Positions 9,862 through 18,515 of a DNA stretch of 64,000 bases are shown here, piece after piece. A program made the translations under genes and the position numbers. The stretch is taken from the NCBI RefSeq assembly GCF_000959365.1, contig NZ_CP009556.1:2418001-2482000 (forward strand), in the 5' to 3' direction. A model generated the notes under the pieces. That model was not told where the DNA came from. It saw only the letters and a program-made list of their open reading frames with translations, and did not search any database. The stretch is from Burkholderia oklahomensis C6786. GTDB lineage: Bacteria; Pseudomonadota; Gammaproteobacteria; Burkholderiales; Burkholderiaceae. Each line of letters opens with the position of its first letter. The stretch's first letter is position 1.

Positions 9862-11392
9862 GGGCATCGACTCCTTCGATTGCTGCAATCAATTCGTTGT
9901 CCTGCCAGCCGGCCGGAAACGCCGCGACGATGCGGCCGCGGAACATCACGAGCACGCGGTCGCAGGTGCGCAGGTCGTCGAGCTCGCCCGACGCGACGAG
10001 CACCGCCTTGCCGTCGTCGCGCACGCGCTCGACGACGGCGAGCAGCGCCTCCTTCGATTTCACGTCGACGCCCGCGGTCGGATCGATCAGCACGAGCACG
10101 CGCGGATCGTTCGCGAGCGCGCGCGCCATCACGACCTTCTGCTGGTTGCCGCCCGACAGGCCCGACACCGGCTGCTGCGGCCCCTGCGCGACGATGCCGA
10201 GCGCGTCGATCATCCGCGCGCCGAACGCGCGCTTCTTCGCGGGCGGCGCGAGCCCGAAGCGCCCGAGCGCGCCCGCGATCGTCATCGACGCGTTCTCGGC
10301 CACCGATTCGCCGAGCACGAGCCCTTCGCGATGCCGGTCCTTCGGCACGCAGCCGACGCCGCGCGCGAGCGCGGCGGGCACGTCGCCCGACGGCAGCGCG
10401 GCGCCGTCGACGCGGATCGCGCCGGCGCGCGGCGCGCGCAGCCCGGCCACGGCCTCCGCGACGCTCGTGCGGCCGCTGCTCGTCGCGCCCGCGAGGCCGA
10501 CCACTTCGCCGCGCCGCACGTGAAACGACACGCCTTCGTAGTCGCCGCCCGCGAGACGGTCGACCTCGAGCGCGGGCGGCGAGTCGTCCGGCAGCGGCGG
10601 CCGGCACGCCGCGTCGGCAACCGCGAGCCCGCCGCGCTCGCCCGTCATCGCTTCGATCAGCGCATCGCGCGGCAGCGCCGCCACCGGCGCGCTGACGATG
10701 TGGCGCGCGTCGCGCAGCACCGTCACCGCCTGGCAGATGTCGTACACCTCCTGCAGGTGATGCGAGATGAACAGGAAGGTCACGCCTTCGCGCTGCAGCT
10801 CGCGGATTCGCGCGAACAGCCGCTTGATCTCGTCGCCGTCGAGCTGCGCGGTCGGCTCGTCGAGGATGATGAAGCGCGCGCCGTACGACAGCGCCCGCGC
10901 GATCTCGACGAGCTGGCGCGCCTCGACCGTCAGGTCGCCCGCGCGCGCGTCCTCGCCGACGTCGATCCGCCAGTGATCGAGCAGCGCGCGTGCGTCGCGC
11001 CGCAGCGCGCGCCAGTCGATCGCGCCGCGCTTCGTCGGCTGCCGGTTGATGAACAGATTCTCGGCGACCGTGAGCTCGCGGATGATCGTCGAATGCTGAT
11101 AGACGCACGCGACGCGCGCGCGCCAGCCGTCGCGATCGGCGAGCGGCGGCGCGTCCTCGTTGCCGAAGCGCACGACGCCCGCATCGGGCTTGCGCAGCCC
11201 GGTCAAGATCGACACGAGTGTCGACTTGCCCGCCCCGTTGCGGCCGACGAGCGCGTGCGATTCGCCCGGCCGCACGCACAGGTCGACGTCCGCGAGCGCC
11301 GTATGCGGCCCGAAGCGCTTCGTGACGGTCCGCGCCTCGACGACGGGCGCGGCGGCGGCGTCAACCGTGGCGGTGGCGGCAATCGCGCTCAT
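9851..11392 (-). CDS. Sugar ABC transporter ATP-binding protein (RbsA/MglA type)
   Basis: A 513-residue protein with two fused nucleotide-binding domains. The first has Walker A GRNGAGKST at 50-58, a degenerate signature (LTVEARQLVEIARAL) and Walker B IILDEPTAQLD. The second has a degenerate Walker A (GATSSGRTS) but an intact LSGGNQQK signature. This asymmetry is normal for monosaccharide importers. The ATG overlaps the stop codon of the binding-protein gene (ATGA). It powers uptake of the sugar degraded by the operon. Confidence 0.92.
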   Translation of the reverse strand: MSAIAATATVDAAAAPVVEARTVTKRFGPHTALADVDLCVRPGESHALVGRNGAGKSTLVSILTGLRKPDAGVVRFGNEDAPPLADRDGWRARVACVYQHSTIIRELTVAENLFINRQPTKRGAIDWRALRRDARALLDHWRIDVGEDARAGDLTVEARQLVEIARALSYGARFIILDEPTAQLDGDEIKRLFARIRELQREGVTFLFISHHLQEVYDICQAVTVLRDARHIVSAPVAALPRDALIEAMTGERGGLAVADAACRPPLPDDSPPALEVDRLAGGDYEGVSFHVRRGEVVGLAGATSSGRTSVAEAVAGLRAPRAGAIRVDGAALPSGDVPAALARGVGCVPKDRHREGLVLGESVAENASMTIAGALGRFGLAPPAKKRAFGARMIDALGIVAQGPQQPVSGLSGGNQQKVVMARALANDPRVLVLIDPTAGVDVKSKEALLAVVERVRDDGKAVLVASGELDDLRTCDRVLVMFRGRIVAAFPAGWQDNELIAAIEGVDAHEV

Positions 11393-12402
11393 TTGAGCGT
11401 GTTGCCCCACAGGCTCTTGTCGTCGACGTTCGCCTTCGTCACGAGCGGCGCGGGCAACTGGTCTTCGAGAATGCCGGGCGCGCGCTGCACGATCACGCTG
11501 CCGTGGCCGGTCGGCCCCGGCTTGAAGGTCTGGCCGGCGAGCGCCGCCTTGATGTAGAAAAGTCCGTAGCGCGCGTACAGGTCGGCGGGCTGCGACACGG
11601 TCGCGTCGATGTCGCCGCGGCGGATCGCTTCGTATTCCTGCGGGATGCCGTCGTTGCTGACGATCACGACGTGTTTCGGATCGCCCGCCGGATACAGCAT
11701 CTGCTTGCGGCGCAGCGTCTGCAGCGTCGGCGACAGATAGACGCCGCCCGCCTGCATGTAGATGCCCTTCACGTCCGGATTCGCGGTCAGCAGGCTGTCG
11801 AGCGCGGTCGCGGCGACGTCACCCTTCCACGCGGCCGGAATCTCCAGCACCTGCAGGCTCGGATAGCCCTTCATGCACGCGCGGAACGCCTCCGAGCGGT
11901 CGCGGCCGTTCACCGACGCGAGATCGCCCATGATCTGCACGACCTTGCCCTTCTGCACGTGCTCGCCGATGTACTTGCACGCCTTCTCGCCGTATGCGCG
12001 ATTGTCGGCGCGCACGACCATCGCGACCTTGCCCTGCGTCGGCGCGACGTCCACCGCGACGACGGGCACCTTGCGCGCGGCCGCCGCTTCGAGCGCGCGG
12101 CTGATCGCCGCCGAATCGAGCGGCCCGACGACGATCCCCTTCGCACCGAGGTTCAGCAGGTTGTTCATGTCCGTGATCTGCTGCGCGGGATCGCCGTTCG
12201 AGTTGACGGGCGCGAGCGCGTCGATCTGCATATCCTTCGCGTAGTGCAGCAAATAATTGTTGTACGACTGCCAGAACGGCGAAGTCAGCAGCGGCAGGTC
12301 AAGCCCGACCTTGCCCGTATCCGCGCCCGCCGGCGAGGCGGCGATCGCGCCCGCCAGCGCGGCGCACAAGGCGGGTGCTCGCCCGCGATTGGTCCACGTC
12401 AT
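11389..12402 (-). CDS. Sugar ABC transporter periplasmic substrate-binding protein
   Basis: A 337-residue Peripla_BP_4 protein with a signal peptide ending near ASPAGA-D. It has segments typical of sugar-binding proteins: DMNNLLNLGAKGIVVGPLDS, VPVVAVDVAP and VVIVSNDGIPQEYEAIRRGD. It is the first gene of the operon, with CAGGAG 6 bases before the ATG at 12402. The ligand is probably L-fucose or a related aldose, inferred from the downstream enzymes. Confidence 0.9.
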   Translation of the reverse strand: MTWTNRGRAPALCAALAGAIAASPAGADTGKVGLDLPLLTSPFWQSYNNYLLHYAKDMQIDALAPVNSNGDPAQQITDMNNLLNLGAKGIVVGPLDSAAISRALEAAAARKVPVVAVDVAPTQGKVAMVVRADNRAYGEKACKYIGEHVQKGKVVQIMGDLASVNGRDRSEAFRACMKGYPSLQVLEIPAAWKGDVAATALDSLLTANPDVKGIYMQAGGVYLSPTLQTLRRKQMLYPAGDPKHVVIVSNDGIPQEYEAIRRGDIDATVSQPADLYARYGLFYIKAALAGQTFKPGPTGHGSVIVQRAPGILEDQLPAPLVTKANVDDKSLWGNTLK

Positions 12403-12475
12403 GCCTGTCTCCTGTTTCCTCTGATATTTGTCGGCCCGGCGCACGGACCGTTGCCATCTGTTCACTGGCGAAATT

Positions 12476-12505
12476 ATTATTTATATACGGAATTTTTGAA
12501 GTCAA
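12476..12505 (-). promoter_or_regulatory. Candidate sigma70 promoter of the deoxy-sugar operon
   Basis: Reading on the minus strand, TTGACT (12505-12500) is followed after 18 bases by AATAAT (12481-12476) in a strikingly AT-rich patch, 74 bases upstream of the binding-protein start. The patch is also the only plausible site for the divergent IclR regulator to bind; its operator itself was not resolved. Confidence 0.45.
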
Positions 12506-12575
12506 GGAAACGTAGCGCAGAATGACTGCGTATTTTCCCTATCCCTATCTCCATCCGACGCACCCGATCGCCACC

Positions 12576-13400
12576 ATGAGCACCCAGAAAGCACGACCGG
12601 CCGGCCATGCCGACGAGCCGCAGGATTTCGACGACGCCGACCGCTACCGCGCGCCGGCGCTCGACAAGGGGCTCGACATCCTCGAGCTGCTGTCCGAACA
12701 GAAGGAAGGCCTGACGCGCACGGAAATCACGAAGGAGCTCGGCCGCAACGCGAGCGAGATCTACCGGATGCTCGAGCGGCTCGTCGCGCGGCAATACGTG
12801 ATCCGCTCGCCGGGCGGCGACCGCTACACGCTGAGCCTGAAGCTGTTCGCGCTGTCGCATCGGCACCCGCCGATGCACCGGCTGATCGCCGAAGCGCTGC
12901 CGCCGATGCAGCGCTTCGCGGACGAGGCCGAGCAGTCGTGCCACCTGTCCGTCTACGACCGCGGCAATCTGCTCGTGATCGCGCAGGTCGACGGCCCCGG
13001 CATCTGGGGCATCTCGGTGAAGCTCGGCTCGCGCGTCGGGCTCGTCGACACCGCGTCCGGTCAGGCGCTGCTCGCGTTCCAGTCGAGCGAGCAGCGCGCG
13101 CACATGCTCGCCGAGCATACGAAGGTGAAAGGCGAGCAGCCGCTCGCGGCGCGCAATCTCGACGTATGCCTCGACGCGATCCGCGCGGCCGGGCATGTGC
13201 AGCAGGACAGCCGCCAGATGTTCGGCGTCACCGACATCACCTATCCGATCGTCGGCCCGGCCGGGCAGGCGATCGCCGTGCTCACGTGTCCGTATATTCG
13301 CCGGATCGACGCATATGTCGCGCCGTCGCTCGACGACGTCGTCGAACGTCTGAGCGCGACGGCGGCGGGGTTGTCGATGTTCAGGGAAACGGCGGCGTGA
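12576..13400 (+). CDS. IclR family transcriptional regulator of the deoxy-sugar operon
   Basis: A protein of 274 residues from ATG 12576, or 292 if the ATG at 12522 is used. The N-terminal winged helix includes KGLDILELLSEQKEGLTRTE and ELGRNASEIYRMLERLVARQ. The C-terminal IclR effector domain includes GLVDTASGQALLAF and FGVTDITYPIVGP. Its divergent position implies control of the operon starting at 12402, with the sugar or a pathway acid as effector. The repressor or activator sign is unknown. Confidence 0.87.
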   Translation: MSTQKARPAGHADEPQDFDDADRYRAPALDKGLDILELLSEQKEGLTRTEITKELGRNASEIYRMLERLVARQYVIRSPGGDRYTLSLKLFALSHRHPPMHRLIAEALPPMQRFADEAEQSCHLSVYDRGNLLVIAQVDGPGIWGISVKLGSRVGLVDTASGQALLAFQSSEQRAHMLAEHTKVKGEQPLAARNLDVCLDAIRAAGHVQQDSRQMFGVTDITYPIVGPAGQAIAVLTCPYIRRIDAYVAPSLDDVVERLSATAAGLSMFRETAA

Positions 13401-13411
13401 CGGTCGGACGG

Positions 13412-13438
13412 GTCGTTGCATAGCCACGGCGCAACGAC
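13412..13438. terminator. Hairpin after the IclR gene
   Basis: GTCGTTGC-N11-GCAACGAC is a perfect 8-bp stem 12 bases after the IclR stop codon. There is no following T tract, so it is only a possible terminator between two convergent units. Confidence 0.35.
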
Positions 13439-13598
13439 GCTTGCGCGGATCGGGCCGGCGCGTTTGCCCGCCCGGGCGGCGACATCGCCAGGCCGACGCG
13501 CCCGGTCCGCCGCGGGCCGCGCGAGGTTCTGTCGCGATAGGCCCCGTCTCACCCGAGACAGCCAAGTCGAAGCCTACGTGCGATGCCTTCGACGCCTC

Positions 13599-14588
13599 TC
13601 AAAGATCGAGCACCAGCCGTTCGCCGCGGCATCGCGACACACACGGCATCATGCAATCGTTGCGGGCTTTTTCCGCCGTGCTCAGAAACGCGTCGCGATG
13701 ATCGGGCGTGCCCTCGAGCACCGCCGTCCGGCATGCGCCGCAGATGCCCGCCTCGCACGAGGTGGCAATCGGGATATCGTGGTCGAACAGCACGTCGGTG
13801 ATCGATTGTCCCGGCGGCACGAGCAACACGCGCTGCGAGCGCGCGAGCTCGATCCGGAACGCGCCGGCCTCGCCCGCGGCATCGCCGGCGCCGGCCGCCT
13901 CGCCCGCGATCGGCGCGGAAAAGTACTCGTGATGCAGCCGCGCGTCGCCGAGCGCCGGGCGCGCGATCGCGTCGACGGCCGCCATGAACGGCGCCGGCCC
14001 GCAGAAGTACAGATGCGCGCGCGCGTCCATCGCGCCGACGATCGCCGCGATCGCGTCGCCCGTTGCGTCCGGCGTCAGCCCCGTGTGCACCGTCGCGACG
14101 TCCGCGAGCCGCGACGCGAGCGTCAGCCGATACGCGGCCGCGTCGTCCGAGCGCACGAAGTAGTGCAACGCGAGCGGCCGCCCCGCGCGGATCAGGCTGT
14201 GCGCCATCGCGAGCAGCGGCGTCACGCCGATCCCGGCGGCGAGCAGCACGGCCGGGCTGCCGTCCGGCGCCAGCGGGAAATAATTCAGCGGCGCGCCGAT
14301 CCGCAGCACGTCGCCGACGCGGACCGCGTCGTGCATGTGCGCGGAGCCGCCCCGCGACGCCGGCTCGCGCTTGATCGCGATCTCGTACACGCCGCGCTCG
14401 AACGGGTCGTTGCACAGCGAATACTTGCGCGTGAGCCCGCCGCGCAGATGCAGGTCGATGTGCGCGCCGGCCTCGAACGCCGGCAGCGGAAGGTCCGGCG
14501 CGTCGCTGACGAGCCGCAGCGAAATCACGTCGCACGCGACGCGTTCGCGCGCGATCACGCGCGCCGCAATCAGATCGTTGTCGATCAT
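13599..14588 (-). CDS. VanB/PDR-type oxygenase reductase (FNR domain plus C-terminal 2Fe-2S ferredoxin)
   Basis: A protein of about 329 residues. The N-terminal flavin domain has RKYSLCNDP and the NAD-binding domain has LAAGIGVTPLLAMAHSL and YFCGPAPFM. The C-terminal plant-type ferredoxin has CEAGICGAC and a final Cys in MMPC. This layout belongs to the phthalate/vanillate reductase family, which passes electrons from NAD(P)H to a Rieske oxygenase. The ATG at 14588 has GGTGA before it; a GTG at 14597 is the alternative. It is the third gene after the oxygenase and transporter. Confidence 0.88.
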   Translation of the reverse strand: MIDNDLIAARVIARERVACDVISLRLVSDAPDLPLPAFEAGAHIDLHLRGGLTRKYSLCNDPFERGVYEIAIKREPASRGGSAHMHDAVRVGDVLRIGAPLNYFPLAPDGSPAVLLAAGIGVTPLLAMAHSLIRAGRPLALHYFVRSDDAAAYRLTLASRLADVATVHTGLTPDATGDAIAAIVGAMDARAHLYFCGPAPFMAAVDAIARPALGDARLHHEYFSAPIAGEAAGAGDAAGEAGAFRIELARSQRVLLVPPGQSITDVLFDHDIPIATSCEAGICGACRTAVLEGTPDHRDAFLSTAEKARNDCMMPCVSRCRGERLVLDL

Positions 14589-14610
14589 CGGAATCACCGT
14601 TCAGGAAAAC

Positions 14611-15966
14611 CTACAGCAGCCCGATCAGCCGCCACCACAGCGCATTGATCGGAATCACGAACACCACGCCCAGCAGCGCAGTCGCGATGCAGTATCGGAG
14701 CGCCGCGCGCCGGTCCACTTGCGCGAGCGTGTTGCCGAATACGATCGGCGGCGACTGATACGGCAGGACCGTCGTCGCGTAGCCCATCACCTGCGCGAGC
14801 AGGCCGGCCTTCAGATGCAGCCCCTGCGCGAGCACGCGCGACACGATCGGCACGTACAGCGCCGGCTCCGCGTTCGACGTGACAGCGAAGCAGACGACGA
14901 TCGACAGCGCGGTCAACGAGAAGTACGCGAGCATCGGGCTGTCGCGCAGCGTATCGAGCGCGAGCGTGTCCGGCACGCGCATGTCGAGGTGATTGACGAG
15001 CGCGGTCAGCCCGATGATCGCCGCGATGAACCACAGCAGATCCATTTTCAGCGTCGCGGTGAAGCGTTCGAGCTGCGCGGGCGGCGACGTGACGAAGTAG
15101 ACGAGCGTGAAGCCGAGCCCGACCCAGCCGGGCGCGATGTGATGCACGGAATCGGTGAACCAGAGCGCAAGCGTGATCGCAAGCAGCACGATCGCATGCC
15201 ATTCGCGGCGACCGACCGCGACGCGCGCCGCCGGTATCGCGACCTCGCCGACCGTATCCGCGAACAGCCAGTAGGACGCGAACACCAGCACCGCGCCGCG
15301 CACGATCACGCCGGCCGGGAAGAACAGCAGCAGATACTCGGAGAAGCGCAGATGCAGCTCGTGCGACTGCTCGAGGATCCCCGCCATGATCACGTTCGGC
15401 AGGTTTGCCGGCAGCACCGCGGCGGCCAGCTCGTACGAACCGACGATCACGAGCAGCAGGATTCCGCGCCGCCCGTTCGCGTGCGCGCCAAGCTTCACGA
15501 CGTCGCAGTAGCCGATCGCGATCGGAATCAGGATCGCGATCCGCCCGAACGTCGACGGCATCACGAGCGACAGCAGGAAGCTCAGCATCGCGAACGCGAG
15601 CAGCGCCTTCAGATACGAGCCGCCGAGCCGCCGCGCGAGCGCGACGCCGATCCGTTCGCTCAAGCCGCTCTCCTTCAGCGCGAATCCGATCGCCGCGCCG
15701 CTGAACACGAGCCAGAACGCGCTCGACCCGAAGCCGGAGAAGATCTCGGCGGTCGGCACCGACGTGCACGTCGCCGCGAGAAAGAAGAACAGCAGCGACA
15801 CCCAGAGGCTCGCGACCGCTCCCGTCGCCCACAGCACGATGCAGGTGAACACGATCGCGACGATCCGCGCATCGCCGGCCGACATCGTGCCGCGCGCGCC
15901 GAGCACGGCGACGGCCGCGAGCCCCGCCGCGAGCAGCACGGCCGCGACGCGCCCGCCCGTCAGCAT
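14611..15966 (-). CDS. DASS/SLC13-type anion transporter
   Basis: A 451-residue polytopic membrane protein with about 12 hydrophobic segments. It has the SLC13-like pattern: GFGSSAFWLVFSGAAIGFAL, LVMPSTFGRIAILIPIA and, in the second half, VTSNAEPALYVPIVSRVL and LPYQSPPIVFGNTLAQ. These families import di- and tricarboxylates or other organic anions. It sits between the Rieske oxygenase and its reductase, with gaps of 38 and 22 bases, so it probably imports the acidic substrate of that oxygenase. Confidence 0.83.
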   Translation of the reverse strand: MLTGGRVAAVLLAAGLAAVAVLGARGTMSAGDARIVAIVFTCIVLWATGAVASLWVSLLFFFLAATCTSVPTAEIFSGFGSSAFWLVFSGAAIGFALKESGLSERIGVALARRLGGSYLKALLAFAMLSFLLSLVMPSTFGRIAILIPIAIGYCDVVKLGAHANGRRGILLLVIVGSYELAAAVLPANLPNVIMAGILEQSHELHLRFSEYLLLFFPAGVIVRGAVLVFASYWLFADTVGEVAIPAARVAVGRREWHAIVLLAITLALWFTDSVHHIAPGWVGLGFTLVYFVTSPPAQLERFTATLKMDLLWFIAAIIGLTALVNHLDMRVPDTLALDTLRDSPMLAYFSLTALSIVVCFAVTSNAEPALYVPIVSRVLAQGLHLKAGLLAQVMGYATTVLPYQSPPIVFGNTLAQVDRRAALRYCIATALLGVVFVIPINALWWRLIGLL

Positions 15967-16004
15967 GCCCGCCCCGCGGTCCGGCCCGCCAATCGCACGG
16001 CCGC

Positions 16005-17231
16005 TCAACCGCGCATCACCGGCGAGTTCGCCGGGATCTCGTATTCGACGTGCGCATCGTCGAAGATGTCGCCGAATTCGCGCCGCTGGCGGAACGTCGG
16101 ATCGGGGGCGCAGCTCATCGGCAGATAGCCGCCCATCCATTCGCGCAGGTCGGTCACATCCGGCGCGCCGCCGTAGACGTTCGCGACAGGCCGCTCGCCG
16201 CGCGCAACCGCGTCGATCTGCTCCTGCAGCATCTGGCGGAACATCACGATCCCGCGATCGGACGCGCCGAGGTTCTCGCGCGAGCGATCGAAGATCGGCC
16301 CCTGCGTCTCGACCGCCATCGCATCCTGGCTCATGAACGTATTCATCAGATAGCGGCCGCGTTCGTCGGTGCGCGCCGGCTGGCGGACGATCCTCGGCGC
16401 CTCGTCCGTTTGCGCAGGCGCGCCGTCCGCGTTCGGCGTGAACGACACCCAGACGATCCGCGTCGTCGTATCGTCGACGGGCACGCGCCAGTGCATCTCG
16501 GTCATGATCCGGAGCATGTTCGGAAACACCATCAGATTGCCCCAGCCGCGGCCCTCGCCTTCGTATTCCCAGCTCTTCACGATCCCCCAGTCGAAGCGCT
16601 GGAAGCCGAACCGCTTGAACGGCTTGCCGAACCCGGACGCGTCGCGCATGCCGAGGCGTTCGAAGTATTTCGAGTGCGTGTAGAACGTGTGCGTGACGTC
16701 GACCGCGTTCTCCTGCACCTGAAACCAGTTGCACGCGAGATCGTCCTGCACCTCGAAATGGCGGACGCCGTCGTTGCGCACGAGAATGTCCCAGTTCGGA
16801 AACGCGGGCTTCTGTTCGGCCGGCCCCATGTACGCGAAGATCAGCCCGCCGCATTCGTGCGTCGCGTAGCTGTCGATCAGCTTCTTGCAGGCGCGGCTCG
16901 CCTTCGCCGATTCGAACGGCCGCTCGACGCATTCGCCGGCCGCGTTGTACAGCCAGCCGTGATACGCGCAGCGGATCGTCTCGCCCTCGACGAAGCCGTA
17001 CAGCAGCGACGCGCCGCGATGCGGGCAACGCTCCTGCACGAGCAGCACGTCGCCGCCCTCGGTGCGCGCGAGCACCAGGTCCTCGCCGAGGATTCGCACG
17101 CGCTTCGTCTGGCCGGCCTCGGCCAGTTCCGACGAATAGCCGACCGGATGCCAGTAGCGACGCAGCAACTCGCCGCACGGCGTGCCCGGCCCCACGCGGG
17201 TCAGCAGTTCGTTGGTGGCGTGGTCAAGCAT
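16005..17231 (-). CDS. Rieske non-heme iron oxygenase, alpha subunit (phthalate dioxygenase-like)
   Basis: A 408-residue protein. The Rieske 2Fe-2S ligands are Cys69-x-His71 (CPHRGASL) and Cys88-x2-His91 (CAYHGWLY). The mononuclear iron site is in NWFQVQENAVDVTHTFYTH, with Asp178, His181 and His186. No beta subunit gene follows, so it belongs to the alpha-only phthalate/vanillate group that hydroxylates or demethylates acidic ring compounds. It heads an operon with a transporter and reductase. A promoter overlapped by an operator lies about 105 bases upstream. The substrate is unknown; regulon membership suggests a heterocyclic acid. Confidence 0.9.
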   Translation of the reverse strand: MLDHATNELLTRVGPGTPCGELLRRYWHPVGYSSELAEAGQTKRVRILGEDLVLARTEGGDVLLVQERCPHRGASLLYGFVEGETIRCAYHGWLYNAAGECVERPFESAKASRACKKLIDSYATHECGGLIFAYMGPAEQKPAFPNWDILVRNDGVRHFEVQDDLACNWFQVQENAVDVTHTFYTHSKYFERLGMRDASGFGKPFKRFGFQRFDWGIVKSWEYEGEGRGWGNLMVFPNMLRIMTEMHWRVPVDDTTTRIVWVSFTPNADGAPAQTDEAPRIVRQPARTDERGRYLMNTFMSQDAMAVETQGPIFDRSRENLGASDRGIVMFRQMLQEQIDAVARGERPVANVYGGAPDVTDLREWMGGYLPMSCAPDPTFRQRREFGDIFDDAHVEYEIPANSPVMRG

Positions 17232-17323
17232 GAATGCACCTCTCTCAGGTTGTAGCGGGCTGTATCGCCCCAGGAAACGTCTGCGTACCGGCGAATACTC
17301 GGGTCGCGATACGATTGCCGTTT

Positions 17324-17339
17324 GTCTATTTTTTTAGAT
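17324..17339. promoter_or_regulatory. Operator copy 1, overlapping the Rieske operon promoter
   Basis: GTCTATTTTTTTAGAT matches the best palindrome copy (GTCTAAATATTTAGAC) at 11 of 16 positions. On the minus strand a promoter TTGCAA (17364-17359), 17-base spacer, TAATCT (17341-17336) directs the Rieske operon, and the operator covers most of its -10 element. This geometry suggests repression. Confidence 0.65.
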
Positions 17340-17427
17340 TAAAGAAAGTCGCGAAAAATTGCAAGGCAGGAAAATCCACAATTTTCAGCGTGATTCTCAG
17401 TTCGCGTCACTGAAATTCGGCCCGTGT

Positions 17428-17443
17428 GTATAATTAAAAAGAC
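17428..17443. promoter_or_regulatory. Operator copy 2, overlapping the -10 of the LOG-like gene
   Basis: GTATAATTAAAAAGAC shares the GT.TA and AGAC ends of the 16-bp motif. A perfect -10 TATAAT lies at 17429-17434, with a weak -35 GTCACT at 17406-17411 (17-base spacer), about 70 bases before the start at 17506. The operator covers the -10 box. Confidence 0.6.
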
Positions 17444-17505
17444 AGACGGCACGAGCCATCCCGGAGATCGGCGTGCCGTGCGCCGGCCAACCAGGAGGAC
17501 ACGAG

Positions 17506-18066
17506 ATGGCGATCATTGGCGTGATGGGCTCGGGCAAGAACGAATGGCCGGAGCTGGCGACGCCGCTCGGCGCGTGGATCGCCGCGCAAGGGTTCGACCT
17601 GCTGACGGGCGCCGGCCGCGGCGTGATGCTGTCGACCGCGCGCGCGTATGCGACGACGCCGGGCCGCCGCGGCCGCTCGATCGGCATCGTGCCGAGCGAA
17701 ACGCATCCTGTGTTCGGCTTCGTGCCGATCGCCGGCTATCCGAATCCGTTCATCGATCTGCCCGTCGTCACGCCGCTGCCGCGCAAGGAAGCCGATGCGC
17801 CGGACGACGCACTGAGCCGCAACTACGTGAACGTGCTGACGAGCGATGTCGTCGTCGCGCTGCCGGGCAGCAAGGGCACGCTCGACGAGATCCGCCTCGC
17901 GACGCGCTTCGCGAAGCCGCTGATCTGCATCGGGCCGGCCGGCGCGTTCGACGGCGTCCCGCCCGGCACGCGAATCGTGTCCGCGCTCGACGACGTCTAC
18001 GCGTTCGTGCTCTCGCAATTACGCCGCGCGAAGGCCGGCGCCGGAGCGGAATCTCCGCCCGCGTGA
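17506..18066 (+). CDS. LOG/TIGR00725-like Rossmann-fold protein
   Basis: A 186-residue protein starting at ATG 17506, with AGGAGG at good spacing. It has the lysine-decarboxylase-like (LOG) fold markers LLTGAGRGVM at 33-41 and, at 120-128, PGSKGTLDE. The family motif is PGGxGTxxE, so the second Gly is replaced by Ser while Thr and the catalytic-type Glu remain. LOG enzymes cleave nucleoside monophosphates to free base plus ribose phosphate; the TIGR00725 branch includes molybdenum cofactor carriers. The shared operator puts it in the pyrimidine-type regulon. Function is uncertain. Confidence 0.75.
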   Translation: MAIIGVMGSGKNEWPELATPLGAWIAAQGFDLLTGAGRGVMLSTARAYATTPGRRGRSIGIVPSETHPVFGFVPIAGYPNPFIDLPVVTPLPRKEADAPDDALSRNYVNVLTSDVVVALPGSKGTLDEIRLATRFAKPLICIGPAGAFDGVPPGTRIVSALDDVYAFVLSQLRRAKAGAGAESPPA

Positions 18067-18197
18067 TCGACGGCCGGCGGGCGCGACGCAATCGCGGGAA
18101 CGACCGCGGCGAGCGCCGCCGCACGCGGTTCGCCTCGACGCGCTCGCCGCCGCGTCGCCATCACCGCCATCACCGCCACCGCCGCCTCTCGCGACCG

Positions 18198-18494
18198 CTC
18201 GCATCGCATCACCAACGTCTCCGACGCAAGAAAAGGCACGCGCGCGTCGCCGCGCTCGACGTCGATCCGTGACGGCACCGTCTGCTCGCGCCGCGTCAGC
18301 GTCACGTCCCGCGATTCGGCCGAAGCCCGTAGAAACGCGCACCGTGCCCGCTCGCGAACGCTTCGAGCCGATCGAGCGCGCCTTCCCCGGCGATCACGGT
18401 TGCATGCGCCTCAAGCGCGAACGGCGCGTTGAAGATGCCCGCGCAGCCGCACGACGCCTTCGTCTGGACTTCGCATCGTCAGCGTGCCGGCCAT
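18198..18494 (-). pseudogene. Decayed dihydroorotase (PyrC-like): internal deletion plus frameshift
   Basis: On the minus strand, directly after the carbamoylase stop codon, a possible start (MAGTLTMR, ATG at 18494) runs out of frame. It is followed by the unmistakable C-terminus of a class II dihydroorotase. One frame reads TKASCGCAGIFNAPFALEA and LEAFASGHGARFYGLRPN before a stop at 18302. The next frame then reads VTLTRREQTVPSRI and VPFLASETLVMR. The E. coli enzyme has the same order: CGCAG.FNAP, FEAF...FYGLPVN, EEQ.V, VPFLAGET. The metal-binding core is missing and one base is lost near 18305. It cannot encode an active enzyme. It shows that the operon once carried its own dihydroorotase. 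Confidence 0.78.
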
Positions 18495-18515
18495 CGTCGC
18501 CGCTCGTGTCGCCGG

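Noticed and set aside
12466-12520. A seventh copy of the GTCTA-type operator in the IclR/ABC intergenic region
   Set aside because: The region is AT-rich but lacks the GTCTA/TAGAC ends; it belongs to the separate deoxy-sugar operon.
14335-16128. Long plus-strand open frame across the DASS transporter gene
   Set aside because: Arg/Gln/His-rich shadow of the opposite-strand membrane protein gene.
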